Below, in pieces: positions 1 through 7,281 of a DNA stretch of 21,544 nucleotides (the first letter of the stretch is position 1; every line of letters begins with the position of its first letter). Position numbers and translations under genes: made by a program. The DNA is from a virus. The notes beneath the pieces are model-generated. The model searched no databases. It saw only the letters and a list, made by a program, of their open reading frames with translations, and had not been told where the DNA came from. The stretch covers positions 1 through 21,544 of the IMG/VR virus record IMGVR_UViG_3300046028_008083, one strand, 5' to 3'.

Positions 1-2
1 TC

Positions 3-908
3 CGTTCCGGAGTTGGCGCACGCGAGCTGCGTGACCTGGTGTCGGACACCGACGCTCTCGGCGGCAACACCGTCCCGACGTCGTTCCAGCGTCAGCTCGT
101 CGAGTACGTCGAGTTCTACACCGGCGCCCGGAACCTGAACGTCACGGTGCTCACCACCCAGTCGGGTGAGGCCCTTGAGATCCCCAACGTCGCGACCCGT
201 TCCACGGCCGCGATCCGGGGTGAGGGCACCGCGATCGGCGAGGTCGACGCGACGTTCGGCCAGGCGACCCTGAACGCCTGGAAGTACGTCGTGCTCACCC
301 AGGTGAGCAACGAGCTCCTGACCGACACCGGCATCGACATGCTCGGCTTCATCGCCCGGGACACCGCCCAGGCGATCGCCCGCATCACCGACACCGACTA
401 CGTCACCGGCTCGGGCTCGAACAAGCCGAAGGGCATCATGACGACCCAGGCTGTCGGCGCGACCGCCCAGACCGCGAGCACGGGTGTCCCCTCCTACGGG
501 AACCTCGTCGACCTGGTCTACTCGGTCAACCCGCAGGCTCGGGCGCTCGGCGCCTACTGGTTCACGCTCGACACCAACGCGGCGAAGATCCGTCGGATCA
601 CCGACACGACGGGCCGGCCGCTGTGGGAGCCGACGCTGACCGCAGGCGAGCCCGACCGGCTGATGGGCTACCCGATGGTCCTCGACCCCAACGTGGCCGC
701 CTTCGCGACCGCCGGCGGGACCCACATGGCGTTCGGGAACTTCAGCTCGTACTACATCCGTGACGTCGCCAGCGTCCGCTTCGAGCGGTCCGACGACTTC
801 GCCTTCTCGTCCGACCTCGTCACGTTCCGCACGATCCTGCGGACCGACGGCGACTACGTCGGCGGTGTGGACGGGCACGTCAAGTTCCTCAAGGCCCCGA
901 CCAGCTGA
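3..908 (+). CDS. HK97-fold major capsid protein (5' partial)
   Basis: This is the C-terminal part of a phage major capsid protein, the subunit that builds the icosahedral head. The visible hallmarks of the HK97-type family are the GGNTVPTSFQRQLVE segment near the start of the mature domain, a central stretch with SNELLTDTGID, the SGSNKPKGIM loop, the GRPLWEP segment and the MGYPMVLDPN segment, followed by a C-terminal FRTILRTDGDYVGGVDGHV strand. A GTG at 39 could be taken as a start, but the frame stays open to the left edge and codes for RSGVGARELRDL, which fits the linker before the mature domain. The gene therefore most likely begins outside the window and carries an N-terminal delta/scaffold region. 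The visible part is 301 residues. A strong hairpin follows the stop codon, and a glycosyltransferase cassette follows that. Confidence 0.93.
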   Translation, partial: RSGVGARELRDLVSDTDALGGNTVPTSFQRQLVEYVEFYTGARNLNVTVLTTQSGEALEIPNVATRSTAAIRGEGTAIGEVDATFGQATLNAWKYVVLTQVSNELLTDTGIDMLGFIARDTAQAIARITDTDYVTGSGSNKPKGIMTTQAVGATAQTASTGVPSYGNLVDLVYSVNPQARALGAYWFTLDTNAAKIRRITDTTGRPLWEPTLTAGEPDRLMGYPMVLDPNVAAFATAGGTHMAFGNFSSYYIRDVASVRFERSDDFAFSSDLVTFRTILRTDGDYVGGVDGHVKFLKAPTS

Positions 909-914
909 TCCATC

Positions 915-949
915 CCGGGGCGGGCTGGGCGATCCCCGGCCCGCCCCGG
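915..949 (+). terminator. Strong GC-rich hairpin after capsid gene
   Basis: A perfect 11-bp inverted repeat, CCGGGGCGGGC (915-925) and GCCCGCCCCGG (939-949), surrounds a 13-base loop in which GGG (927-929) and CCC (934-936) could add three more pairs. It begins 6 bases after the capsid stop codon. There is no T-tract, so it may be a partial terminator, an mRNA-stabilising end or a processing site that sets capsid expression apart from the downstream sugar genes. The hairpin is seen directly; its function is inferred. Confidence 0.65.
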
Positions 950-1032
950 ACCCTCTCCGTGCCGACCGTTGTGGTTCGGGGGTTCGCCGCTGGCACGGGC
1001 GGCGGCCCCCCGACCACTCCCAAAGGAGCACC

Positions 1033-1230
1033 GTGCCTGCTCACATCATCTCTGTCGACGCGCACTCGCCTGCGTCCGAGCAGCTCGCCGCCTCGGTGCG
1101 CAAGCTCGAGACCCGCGAGGAGATCGTGTCGGTCGTCCAGACCGGCGACTGCTTCGTCGTGGTGACCCGCCGCAAGCCGGGCCGACCGGCGAAGGAGACC
1201 CGGGTGACCGCCCAGGCGGAAACCCGATGA
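1033..1230 (+). CDS. Small unknown protein with basic GRP-type tail
   Basis: This 65-residue protein is not recognised. The GTG start at 1033 is chosen because an AAAGGAG ribosome binding site lies at 1022-1028, five bases upstream; the same frame is open further upstream but there it overlaps the capsid gene. The N-terminal part (MPAHIISVDAHSP) and the middle (SVVQTGDCFVVVTRR) look like a small beta-rich fold. The C-terminal part contains RRKPGRPAKE, a basic stretch with a GRP core that resembles an AT-hook. The stop overlaps the start of the next glycosyltransferase (ATGA at 1227), so it is the lead gene of the translationally coupled sugar cassette. In other phages small genes directly after the capsid gene can encode decoration or head proteins, but nothing here proves that role. 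Confidence 0.75.
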   Translation: MPAHIISVDAHSPASEQLAASVRKLETREEIVSVVQTGDCFVVVTRRKPGRPAKETRVTAQAETR

Positions 1231-2390
1231 AGATCGCCTGGATGTCGAACGCCCCGTGGGCGCCGACGGGCTACGGGCAGCAGACCGCCCAGGTCCTGCC
1301 CCGCCTGGTCGCCGACGGCCATGACGTGGCGGTCATCGCGAACTACGGCCTGCAGGGTGGGGTGCGCGACTGGGAGGGGATCCGGGTCTACCCCTCGGGG
1401 TCGAACTGGTCGAACGACGTGATCGCTGCACATGCGACCCACTGGTTCGACGGGGAGCCCGGCCTGCTCGTCACGCTCTACGACGTGTGGACCCTCGAGC
1501 ATCCCGCTTACCGAGAGATGACGATGGCCGGCTGGGTGCCGATCGACCATGCGCCGGCGCCGCGGCTGGTGGCCCGCCATTTCGCCGAGACCGGTTCGGT
1601 GCCGATCGCGATGAGCGACTTCGGTCGCCGTCAGCTCGCCGCCGACGGCCTCGACCCGCTGTACGTCCCGCACGGGATCGACACGACGGTGTTCGCCCCG
1701 GTGCCCGACGCGAAGGCCCTGTTCGGCATCCCCGAGGACGTGTTCCTCGTCGGGATGGTCTCGACCAACAACTCGCTCGAGCCGTGCCGCAAGGCGTACC
1801 CCGAGGCGTTGATGGCGTTCCGCCGTCTGCTGCATTCGCATCCGGACGCCTTGTTGTACATCCATGCGGAGAACCGTGGTGCGCTCGGCGGCCTCGACCT
1901 GGTGGCGTTGGCGACCGGGGTGGGGATCCCGACCGAGAACCTCCTGTTCGTCGACGGGTACCGGTACCGCAACGGGCTGATCGGCCAGGCCGAGCTCGCG
2001 AACCTGTACTCGGCGTTCGACGTCCTGTTGTTCCCGAGCATGGGTGAAGGGTTCGGGATCCCGACGGTCGAGGCGCAAGCCTGCGGCACGCCGGTGATCG
2101 TCACGAACTTCTCCGCCCAGGCCGAGCTCGTCGGGCCCGGCTACGCGACCGCCTGGCAGCCCCGGTGGGATCCCGCCCAGCTCGCCTACTGGGCGACGCC
2201 GCTGATCGACGACATCGCCGAGGCGCTTGTTCATGCGGCCGAGCATCGTGACCACCTGGTCGAGATCGGCCCGGCGTGCCGCGAGTTCGCCCTCGGCTAC
2301 GACGCCGACCATGTGTACACCACCTACTGGCAGCCGGCGCTCGAGACGCTCGAGGGGTTGTTGCCGTCGACGGCGCCGATCCGGCTGTGA
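1227..2390 (+). CDS. GT4-type (GT-B fold) glycosyltransferase
   Basis: This 387-residue protein is a retaining glycosyltransferase of the GT4 type, expected to move a sugar from a nucleotide-sugar donor onto an acceptor. The N-terminal Rossmann half starts MKIAWMSNAPWAPTGYGQQT, including the glycine-rich acceptor-side loop. The linker shows VPHGIDTTVF, typical of the family just before the donor-binding half. The donor half holds the E-x7-E motif EGFGIPTVE with E274 and E282, followed by ACGTPVIVTN. There is no signal peptide or membrane segment, so it should act in the cytoplasm. The ATG overlaps the preceding stop (ATGA) and the stop overlaps the next start (GTGA), so it is coupled to both neighbours. 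Its place between capsid and connector genes suggests virion protein glycosylation; the acceptor and the sugar cannot be read from the sequence. Confidence 0.9.
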   Translation: MKIAWMSNAPWAPTGYGQQTAQVLPRLVADGHDVAVIANYGLQGGVRDWEGIRVYPSGSNWSNDVIAAHATHWFDGEPGLLVTLYDVWTLEHPAYREMTMAGWVPIDHAPAPRLVARHFAETGSVPIAMSDFGRRQLAADGLDPLYVPHGIDTTVFAPVPDAKALFGIPEDVFLVGMVSTNNSLEPCRKAYPEALMAFRRLLHSHPDALLYIHAENRGALGGLDLVALATGVGIPTENLLFVDGYRYRNGLIGQAELANLYSAFDVLLFPSMGEGFGIPTVEAQACGTPVIVTNFSAQAELVGPGYATAWQPRWDPAQLAYWATPLIDDIAEALVHAAEHRDHLVEIGPACREFALGYDADHVYTTYWQPALETLEGLLPSTAPIRL

Positions 2391-3061
2391 ACATCACCGC
2401 CGCGGTCCTGTGCCACAACCTCCACGCCCACGACCGCCTCGACCTGTTCTGGCAGACGTGGGAGTCGCTGCACGTCGAGGGGGTGCGGGTCATCCCGGTC
2501 GACAACGGGTCGACCGACTCGACCGACGAGCTGGTCGCCGACCTCGGCGGTTACGTCTCCAAGGACCGGCTGACAACCTGCGGGCACGGCACGAACCTGT
2601 GTGCGCGTGTCGCGATCGGAACCGACGCAGACCTGTGCGTCCTCTCCGATGACGACATGCGATGGCTGCCCGGCTGGGCCGAGCAGCTCCGCGCCTGGTG
2701 GTCCGCCGCGCCCGACGACGTGCTGTTGACCGGCTGCCATGTGGAGCCGGTGTTCTCGTGGAACGAGATCCACGGCCGGGTCGTCTGCGGCGGTGTCCCG
2801 GGTCTGATCCGGGCTTCGACCGGGGCGGCGTCATGGTCGTTCCGTGCCGGTGACTGGCCCCGCATCGGGCCGGTCCCAGATCGCATCCAAGGCTGGGGTG
2901 ACGTGCCCACCTGCCAGCGCATCACCGACGCCGGCTACCGGGTCGCGCAGCTGAACCTCGCCGAGCATGCGGGGCACGGGCGCAGCACCTGGGGGAACCG
3001 GACTGTGGAGATGCACGGCTGGGACATCGACCCGGCCCTGGCCTGCCTGGAGGCTCCATGA
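2387..3061 (+). CDS. GT2-like (GT-A fold) glycosyltransferase
   Basis: This 224-residue protein looks like a family 2 glycosyltransferase. The N-terminal half shows VIPVDNGSTDSTDELV, the usual donor-binding strand and loop, and an aspartate triplet D88-D90 in CVLSDDDMRWLPGW, which fits the metal- and nucleotide-sugar-binding DXD site. Further on there is a GxxG-rich middle (VCGGVPGLIRASTGAASW) and WGDVPTCQRITDAGYRV, which resembles the acceptor-side region where an ED/WD motif sits. The GTG start at 2387 overlaps the upstream stop (GTGA) and the stop overlaps the ATG of the SDR gene. It is shorter than many GT2 enzymes and has no membrane segment, so a soluble cytoplasmic enzyme acting on a protein or a short glycan is the best guess. 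Confidence 0.82.
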   Translation: MNITAAVLCHNLHAHDRLDLFWQTWESLHVEGVRVIPVDNGSTDSTDELVADLGGYVSKDRLTTCGHGTNLCARVAIGTDADLCVLSDDDMRWLPGWAEQLRAWWSAAPDDVLLTGCHVEPVFSWNEIHGRVVCGGVPGLIRASTGAASWSFRAGDWPRIGPVPDRIQGWGDVPTCQRITDAGYRVAQLNLAEHAGHGRSTWGNRTVEMHGWDIDPALACLEAP

Positions 3062-3966
3062 ACGTGCTCGTGACCGGCGGTTCGGGGTTCATCGGCTCCC
3101 ATGTGGTCGCCGAGCTCCTCGCCCGGGGGATGACCCCGGTGATCTTCGACCGGCATGTGCGCCGCCCCCCGCAGGGCTGCGAGCTGATCCTCGGCGACGT
3201 TCGCGACCCGGTCGCGGTGACCGAGGCGGTCGCCCACGCCGACGGGGTGATCCATCTCGCCGCGGTACTCGGCACCCAGGAGACGATCGCGAACCCGCGT
3301 CCCGCCGCCGAGACGAACGTCCTCGGCAGCCTCAACGTGTTCGAGGCGGTCGCCCAGTACCGGGTCCCGGCCGCGCTCGCCGCGGTGGGGAACCACTGGA
3401 TGGACAACGGCTACTCGATCTCGAAGACGTGCGCCGAACGCTTCGCGAACATGTACAACGGCGAGCGGGACACGAGCATCGCGGTGGTGCGGGCGTTGAA
3501 CGCCTACGGGCCCGGCCAGTCGGTCGCCGCCCCCTACGGCCATTCGAAGGTCCGCAAGATCATGCCGTCGTTCGTGTGCCGGGCGTTGGCCGGCGACCCG
3601 ATCGAGGTCTACGGCGACGGCTCCCAGCAGATGGACATGATCCATGTCGGCGATGTCGCCTGGTGTTTCGTCGAGGCGATGCTCGTCGGGCCTCGGGCCG
3701 ACGGGCGGGTCTACGAGGCCGGGACCGGTTTCGGCCCCGAGGTGCGGGACATCGCCCAGGTCGTGATCGACACGGTCGGCCAGGGCGAGATCGTGCACCT
3801 GCCGATGCGGCCCGGCGAACCGGACCATTCGGTGGTCGTCGCCGACACGTCGACGCTGACGCCGATCTGGCCGCAGGACCGCCGCTTCATCGACCTGGTG
3901 AGCGGCGTCGAGGAGACCGTCGCCTGGTACCGCCAGGCTGAGGGTGTCCACTGGTCGGCTCGGTGA
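3058..3966 (+). CDS. SDR-type NAD-dependent nucleotide-sugar epimerase/dehydratase
   Basis: This 302-residue enzyme belongs to the extended short-chain dehydrogenase/reductase group. It probably converts a nucleotide-activated sugar (4-epimerase or 4,6-dehydratase type chemistry) into the donor used by the neighbouring transferases. The N-terminus holds the NAD-binding TGGSGFIG motif (G7, G10, G13), then GDVRD and VIHLAAV, both typical of the family. The YxxxK pair is Y119 and K123 in GYSISK. The segment before it reads AAVGNHWMDN, so the Ser/Thr normally found upstream of the YxxxK in GalE/RmlB-like enzymes is not in its usual place. This may mark a particular subgroup. NAYGPGQ and the later VYGDGSQQMDMIHVGDVA segment support the assignment. 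The ATG overlaps the previous stop (ATGA) and the end overlaps the next GTG (GTGA). Confidence 0.9.
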   Translation: MNVLVTGGSGFIGSHVVAELLARGMTPVIFDRHVRRPPQGCELILGDVRDPVAVTEAVAHADGVIHLAAVLGTQETIANPRPAAETNVLGSLNVFEAVAQYRVPAALAAVGNHWMDNGYSISKTCAERFANMYNGERDTSIAVVRALNAYGPGQSVAAPYGHSKVRKIMPSFVCRALAGDPIEVYGDGSQQMDMIHVGDVAWCFVEAMLVGPRADGRVYEAGTGFGPEVRDIAQVVIDTVGQGEIVHLPMRPGEPDHSVVVADTSTLTPIWPQDRRFIDLVSGVEETVAWYRQAEGVHWSAR

Positions 3967-4643
3967 TCCCCAACCTCGTGCACCGCATCTGGTTCGGGCC
4001 CGCCCCGATGCGGCGCGAGCTGGTCGAGTTCGGCCGCACCTGGGAACGCCACGGCTACGAGCTGAAGCTGTGGACCGAGGCGAACCTGCCTCGGCTCCGC
4101 AACCAGTGGGTCTACGACGAGATCGGCCGCCGGGGCGTGAACACCGGCGGCGGAGTCCCCGAGCTGGGCGTGTGGGTGCAACGCGCCGACGTCGTCGCCT
4201 ACGAGCTGATCTACGAGCACGGCGGCATCTACGCGAACTGCGACATGGAATGCCTCCGCCCGATCCCCCTCGAGGGGATCTCGGCGTTCGCCGGCTACGA
4301 GGACGGCGAGTTCCTGTCGAATGCCCTCATGGGCTGCGAGACGGGACATCCGTTCTTCGGTGCGGTGATCGACGAGCTCGAGCCCCGCTACCGGGAGATG
4401 CCGGGCGAACCGATGAACGGTGTGACCGGCCCGCACCTGTTGACCTGGGTGCACCGCACGAACCCCGGTCTCCTGCACGTCTTCCCGAAGGCGGCGTTCA
4501 ACCCGGTGCTCTACGACATCGAGTCGATGCGCACCGAATGGGACGACCACCCCGACTCGTACTGCGTCCACCACTGGGGTCACACCCGGGACCGGTGGAC
4601 CGCCGCACCGTCCGACGCGTTCCTCGATGCGCGCTACCGCTGA
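3963..4643 (+). CDS. GT32-like glycosyltransferase with altered DXD motif
   Basis: This 226-residue protein resembles the glycosyltransferase sugar-binding region family with DXD motif (GT32/capsular-polysaccharide type). It starts MIPNLVHRIWFGPAPM, the usual IPK-xIHxxW opening, and continues with LWTEANLP and then RADVVAYELIYEHGGIYANC. In the family the GGIY is followed by a DxD metal site; here the residues at these positions are N92, C93 and D94, so the first aspartate is replaced by asparagine. The later FLSNALMGCETGHPFF and GPHLLT segments also fit. A C-terminal HHWGHTRDRW region carries the His/Trp residues seen at the end of this family. The GTG start overlaps the SDR stop (GTGA). Activity may be retained with one aspartate, but it could be lowered. 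Acceptor and donor are unknown. Confidence 0.82.
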   Translation: MIPNLVHRIWFGPAPMRRELVEFGRTWERHGYELKLWTEANLPRLRNQWVYDEIGRRGVNTGGGVPELGVWVQRADVVAYELIYEHGGIYANCDMECLRPIPLEGISAFAGYEDGEFLSNALMGCETGHPFFGAVIDELEPRYREMPGEPMNGVTGPHLLTWVHRTNPGLLHVFPKAAFNPVLYDIESMRTEWDDHPDSYCVHHWGHTRDRWTAAPSDAFLDARYR

Positions 4644-5202
4644 CGTCACCCTGCTGACGGCGTCGATGCCGGAACGGCACCGGATGCTCGGCGAGCTGTG
4701 CGCCTCGGTCGCCGCCCAAGACGTCGCCCCCCGCCAGCATCTCATCGCGGTCGACTACCCCGAGGAGGGGTTCGTCGCCACGATCAACCGGCTCGCCCGC
4801 CAGGTGACGACCTCCTGGCTGATGGTCCTGCCCGACGACGACCTCCTCGACCGTTGGCATCTGTCGACGATCGTGGCGGCCGCCGGCTGGTACGACGTCG
4901 CCTACACCTGGTGCCGTTCCGAGGGTCGTGACGGCTGGACGCCGAACAGTGCGTTCGACGCCGAGACGTTGCGGCGAACGAACTTCATCCCCGGGGGTGC
5001 GGCGCTGATCCGCACCGACCTGTGGCAGCGCCTCGGCGGGTACCGCAAGACCCCGGACTGGGACGGCGTCGAGGACTGGGACTTCTGGATCCGGGCCCTC
5101 GACGCCGGCGCCGAGTTCGTCTGCGAGCCGACAGTGACGTGGACCTACCGGTTCCACGGCCAGAACCTGTCCCTCGGGCAGCTCCCCTACCACCGTAAGT
5201 GA
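4627..5202 (+). CDS. GT2-like glycosyltransferase
   Basis: This 191-residue protein is a compact family 2 glycosyltransferase. The N-terminal half has VTLLTASMPERHRMLGELCAS-type opening residues, then SWLMVLPDDDLLD with the aspartate triplet D70-D72 at the DXD position. The acceptor half contains IPGGAALIRTDLWQRLGGY and VEDWDFWIRALDAG, the ED-type catalytic base region seen in GT2 enzymes (E149, D150, D152). The ATG at 4627 gives a 17-base overlap with the preceding gene, so translation is again coupled. It ends 7 bases before the head-tail connector gene, which keeps the sugar cassette inside the structural operon. No membrane segment is visible. It is the last of the five contiguous sugar genes, and its sugar and acceptor are not known. 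Confidence 0.85.
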   Translation: MRATADVTLLTASMPERHRMLGELCASVAAQDVAPRQHLIAVDYPEEGFVATINRLARQVTTSWLMVLPDDDLLDRWHLSTIVAAAGWYDVAYTWCRSEGRDGWTPNSAFDAETLRRTNFIPGGAALIRTDLWQRLGGYRKTPDWDGVEDWDFWIRALDAGAEFVCEPTVTWTYRFHGQNLSLGQLPYHRK

Positions 5203-5209
5203 GGACCCT

Positions 5210-5836
5210 GTGGCCGACACGCTCGACATCGTGAGCCTCACCGAGGCGAAGGCCGCGGTCAACATCGACGCGTCGAACACGAGCTACGACACCGAGATCG
5301 CCGCGTACATCACCGGCGTGTCCCGCCGGATCGACACGCTCTGCGGCCCGGTGGTGCGCCGCACGATCAGCGCCGAGACCCACTGGTGTGGGGCGGCACC
5401 GTTCGTCGACGTGCGCCACGTCCCGATCTCGAGCGTGTCGTCAGTGGTCGAGTACGACCAGGAGGGCACGGCCACGACCCTGACTGCGGAGACGGTGTCG
5501 ACGAAGCCGACCGACGGCTACCTGATCGACGTCACCCGGGAGGTCCCGACCCGGATCTACCGGCGTTCCCAGGGTGGCCCCTATACGTTCCCCGCCGCGG
5601 GCGCGGTCGTGATCACCTATGGCGCCGGCCGTTACGCGAACACCGCCGCGGTCGACGAGGTGTTCAAGCGGGGCGCGGCGATCATGTTCTCACACCTGTG
5701 GCGCCGCGAGCAGGGGGTCGGCTCGACGACGTTCGGGCCGCTCGAGGACACCGGGCTGGGCACCCCGACGTTCGCGGTGCCCCGTGCGGTCGTCGAGCTC
5801 CTCGCCGAGCATCTCCGCCCGGCGGGTGTCGCCTGA
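5210..5836 (+). CDS. Head-tail connector protein (gp6/gp15-like)
   Basis: This 208-residue protein resembles the phage head-tail connector (HK97 gp6 / SPP1 gp15-like) that forms a ring under the portal. The N-terminal helical part reads SLTEAKAAVNIDASNTSYDT followed by EIAAYITGVSRRIDTLCGPVV, the usual helical pair of this family. A beta-rich middle follows, with VDVRHVPISSVSSVV, then an ITYGAGR segment and a helical C-terminal part (VFKRGAAIMFSHLWRREQG). The GTG start is preceded by a GAGG site at 5201-5204, partly formed by the end of the upstream glycosyltransferase gene. In most related phages this gene follows the capsid gene closely; here about 4.3 kb of sugar genes separate the two. Confidence 0.87.
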   Translation: MADTLDIVSLTEAKAAVNIDASNTSYDTEIAAYITGVSRRIDTLCGPVVRRTISAETHWCGAAPFVDVRHVPISSVSSVVEYDQEGTATTLTAETVSTKPTDGYLIDVTREVPTRIYRRSQGGPYTFPAAGAVVITYGAGRYANTAAVDEVFKRGAAIMFSHLWRREQGVGSTTFGPLEDTGLGTPTFAVPRAVVELLAEHLRPAGVA

Positions 5837-6240
5837 TGGCGGCAACCAGCCTCGTCAACGCGAAAGCCGACCTGTACACGCGGCTCTGCGCGAACACGAC
5901 CCAGGGCACACCGGCGGCGACGCTGACGACGATCTCCCGGGTCTACGACCATGAGCCGAACGCCGGCGAGATCGCGAAGCCGACGTCGATCACGCTGATG
6001 ACCGCGTCGATCGACCCCGAGTACTTCCGGTTCCAGCTGCGGATCTACGCCGCCGACGCCACCCAGGACATCACCCAGGACCGCCTCGACCTCGCAATCG
6101 ACCAGGTCGACACGATCCTCGGCCGCAACGCCAACGACCCGTACTTCGGGCCTTCCCAGTGGGCGGTCGACTACGTCGACGAGATCGGCGCCTGGCTCGC
6201 CGTCTCGGAGGTCCTCGTCGGCCGGGAGGATTACTTCTAG
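5836..6240 (+). CDS. Probable tail terminator / neck protein
   Basis: This 134-residue protein sits where tail terminator or head-tail joining proteins usually lie, directly after the connector. It starts with MAATSLVNAKADLYTRLCA, has a central LQIR-like strand (FRFQLRIYAADATQD), a helix LDLAIDQVDTILG, and an acidic C-terminal end. This alternation of a helix, a small beta-sheet and a helix fits the tail-terminator (gpU-like) fold, but that is a judgement from order and size rather than a clear motif. The ATG shares one base with the preceding stop (TGATG), and its stop is directly followed by the GTG of the CgeB-like glycosyltransferase. Confidence 0.7.
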   Translation: MAATSLVNAKADLYTRLCANTTQGTPAATLTTISRVYDHEPNAGEIAKPTSITLMTASIDPEYFRFQLRIYAADATQDITQDRLDLAIDQVDTILGRNANDPYFGPSQWAVDYVDEIGAWLAVSEVLVGREDYF

Positions 6241-7248
6241 GTGCGGGTCCTGATGGTCCGCCCCGGCCCCCACTTCTCGGTCCTCGACGTGCATCTCGGC
6301 TGGTTCCGGGCGTTCCAAGAGTTGGGCGTCAACGTCGAAGAGTTCCGCCTGGACGACCGGCTGGACTTCTTCACGCAGGCGATGCTCGAGCAGGACGGCG
6401 AGCTGCGTCGCGTGTTCAACGACGAGGCCGGGATCCGCCTCGCCGCCAACGGCCTCAAAGAAGCGTGTTACGACTTCTGGCCCGACGTGGTGATCGTCAC
6501 CTCGGGGTTCTTCATCCCGCCGGACGTGCTGCGGGTGGTGCGCTCCCGACGGCATCGGCTCGTCGCCCTGTTCACCGAGTCCCCTTACGAGGACGACCGG
6601 CAGGTCGAACGGGCCGACCTGTTCGACGTGGTCCTCCTGAACGACCCGACGAACCTCCAGGCGTTCCGGGAACGCCAGTGGCGCTCCTACTACATGCCCC
6701 ACGCCTACGACCCGGGCCTGCACCGGCCGGGCCCGGGTCTGCCCGAATGGGCGTGCGACCTGGCGTTCGTCGGCACCGGCTACCCGTCCCGCCAGGAGTT
6801 CCTCGCCGCCTGCGATCTCGACGGCCTGGACGTGCGCCTCGGCGGCAACTGGCCGCAGGCCGGCGCCTGGTTCACCGACCGGCTCGTCCACCCCGACGGC
6901 TACTGCCTCGACAACACCGAGACGGTGCAGCTCTACCAGTCGGCTCGGGCCGGCCTGAACCTGTACCGCAAGGAAGGCTCAGCCGGGGCTGACGGCTGGG
7001 CGATGGGGCCCCGTGAGGTCGAGCTCGCCGCGACGGGTTGTTTCTTCCTGCGGGAGCCCCGACCGGAATCGGATCGGGTGCTGTCGATGCTCCCCACGTT
7101 CTCCGAGCCTGGCGAGGTGCGTCCGCTCCTCGACTGGTGGCTCACGCACGACGAGCAGCGCGCCGACACGGCCGCCGCTGCCCGTGCGGCGGTCGCCGAC
7201 CGGACGTTCACTGCGAACGCCCGCCGGCTGCTCGAACTGATCTCGTAA
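6241..7248 (+). CDS. CgeB-like glycosyltransferase
   Basis: This 335-residue protein resembles the CgeB/spore-maturation type glycosyltransferases (GT-B fold, related to the Glyco_trans_1 group). The N-terminal part starts MRVLMVRPGPHFSVLDVHLG. The middle shows DVVLLNDPTNLQAFRER and YYMPHAYDPGLH, then the beginning of the second domain, CDLAFVGTGYPSRQEFL. The C-terminal donor-binding part carries ARAGLNLYRKEGS, WAMGPREVELAATGCFFL with the conserved Arg/Glu pair, and LPTFSEPGEV, all typical of the family. It starts directly after the upstream stop codon (TAG then GTG) and ends 33 bases before the tail tube gene, so it is transcribed with tail genes. Its separation from the other five sugar genes hints at a tail-directed role. 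Confidence 0.87.
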   Translation: MRVLMVRPGPHFSVLDVHLGWFRAFQELGVNVEEFRLDDRLDFFTQAMLEQDGELRRVFNDEAGIRLAANGLKEACYDFWPDVVIVTSGFFIPPDVLRVVRSRRHRLVALFTESPYEDDRQVERADLFDVVLLNDPTNLQAFRERQWRSYYMPHAYDPGLHRPGPGLPEWACDLAFVGTGYPSRQEFLAACDLDGLDVRLGGNWPQAGAWFTDRLVHPDGYCLDNTETVQLYQSARAGLNLYRKEGSAGADGWAMGPREVELAATGCFFLREPRPESDRVLSMLPTFSEPGEVRPLLDWWLTHDEQRADTAAAARAAVADRTFTANARRLLELIS

Positions 7249-7281
7249 CACCTTAAGCAGATCCTTAGGAGGGATTCCGCT

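Noticed and set aside
1041-2312. Long minus-strand open frame (423 codons) antisense to the GT4 gene
   Set aside because: It is a shadow of the GC-rich codon pattern; the sequence is Arg/Val/His-rich low complexity with no domain, while the plus frame shows full GT4 motifs.
2935-3951. Long minus-strand open frame antisense to the SDR gene
   Set aside because: It has no recognisable domain and lies opposite a clear NAD-dependent SDR enzyme with all family motifs.
1227-5202. Host capsular polysaccharide locus interrupted by phage
   Set aside because: The cassette lacks polymerase, flippase and export genes and is tightly coupled to capsid and connector genes, so it belongs to the phage.
5632-6891. 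Minus-strand open frame of 419 codons over connector, neck and CgeB-like genes
   Set aside because: It crosses three well supported coupled plus-strand genes and has shadow-like Val/Glu/Arg-rich composition.
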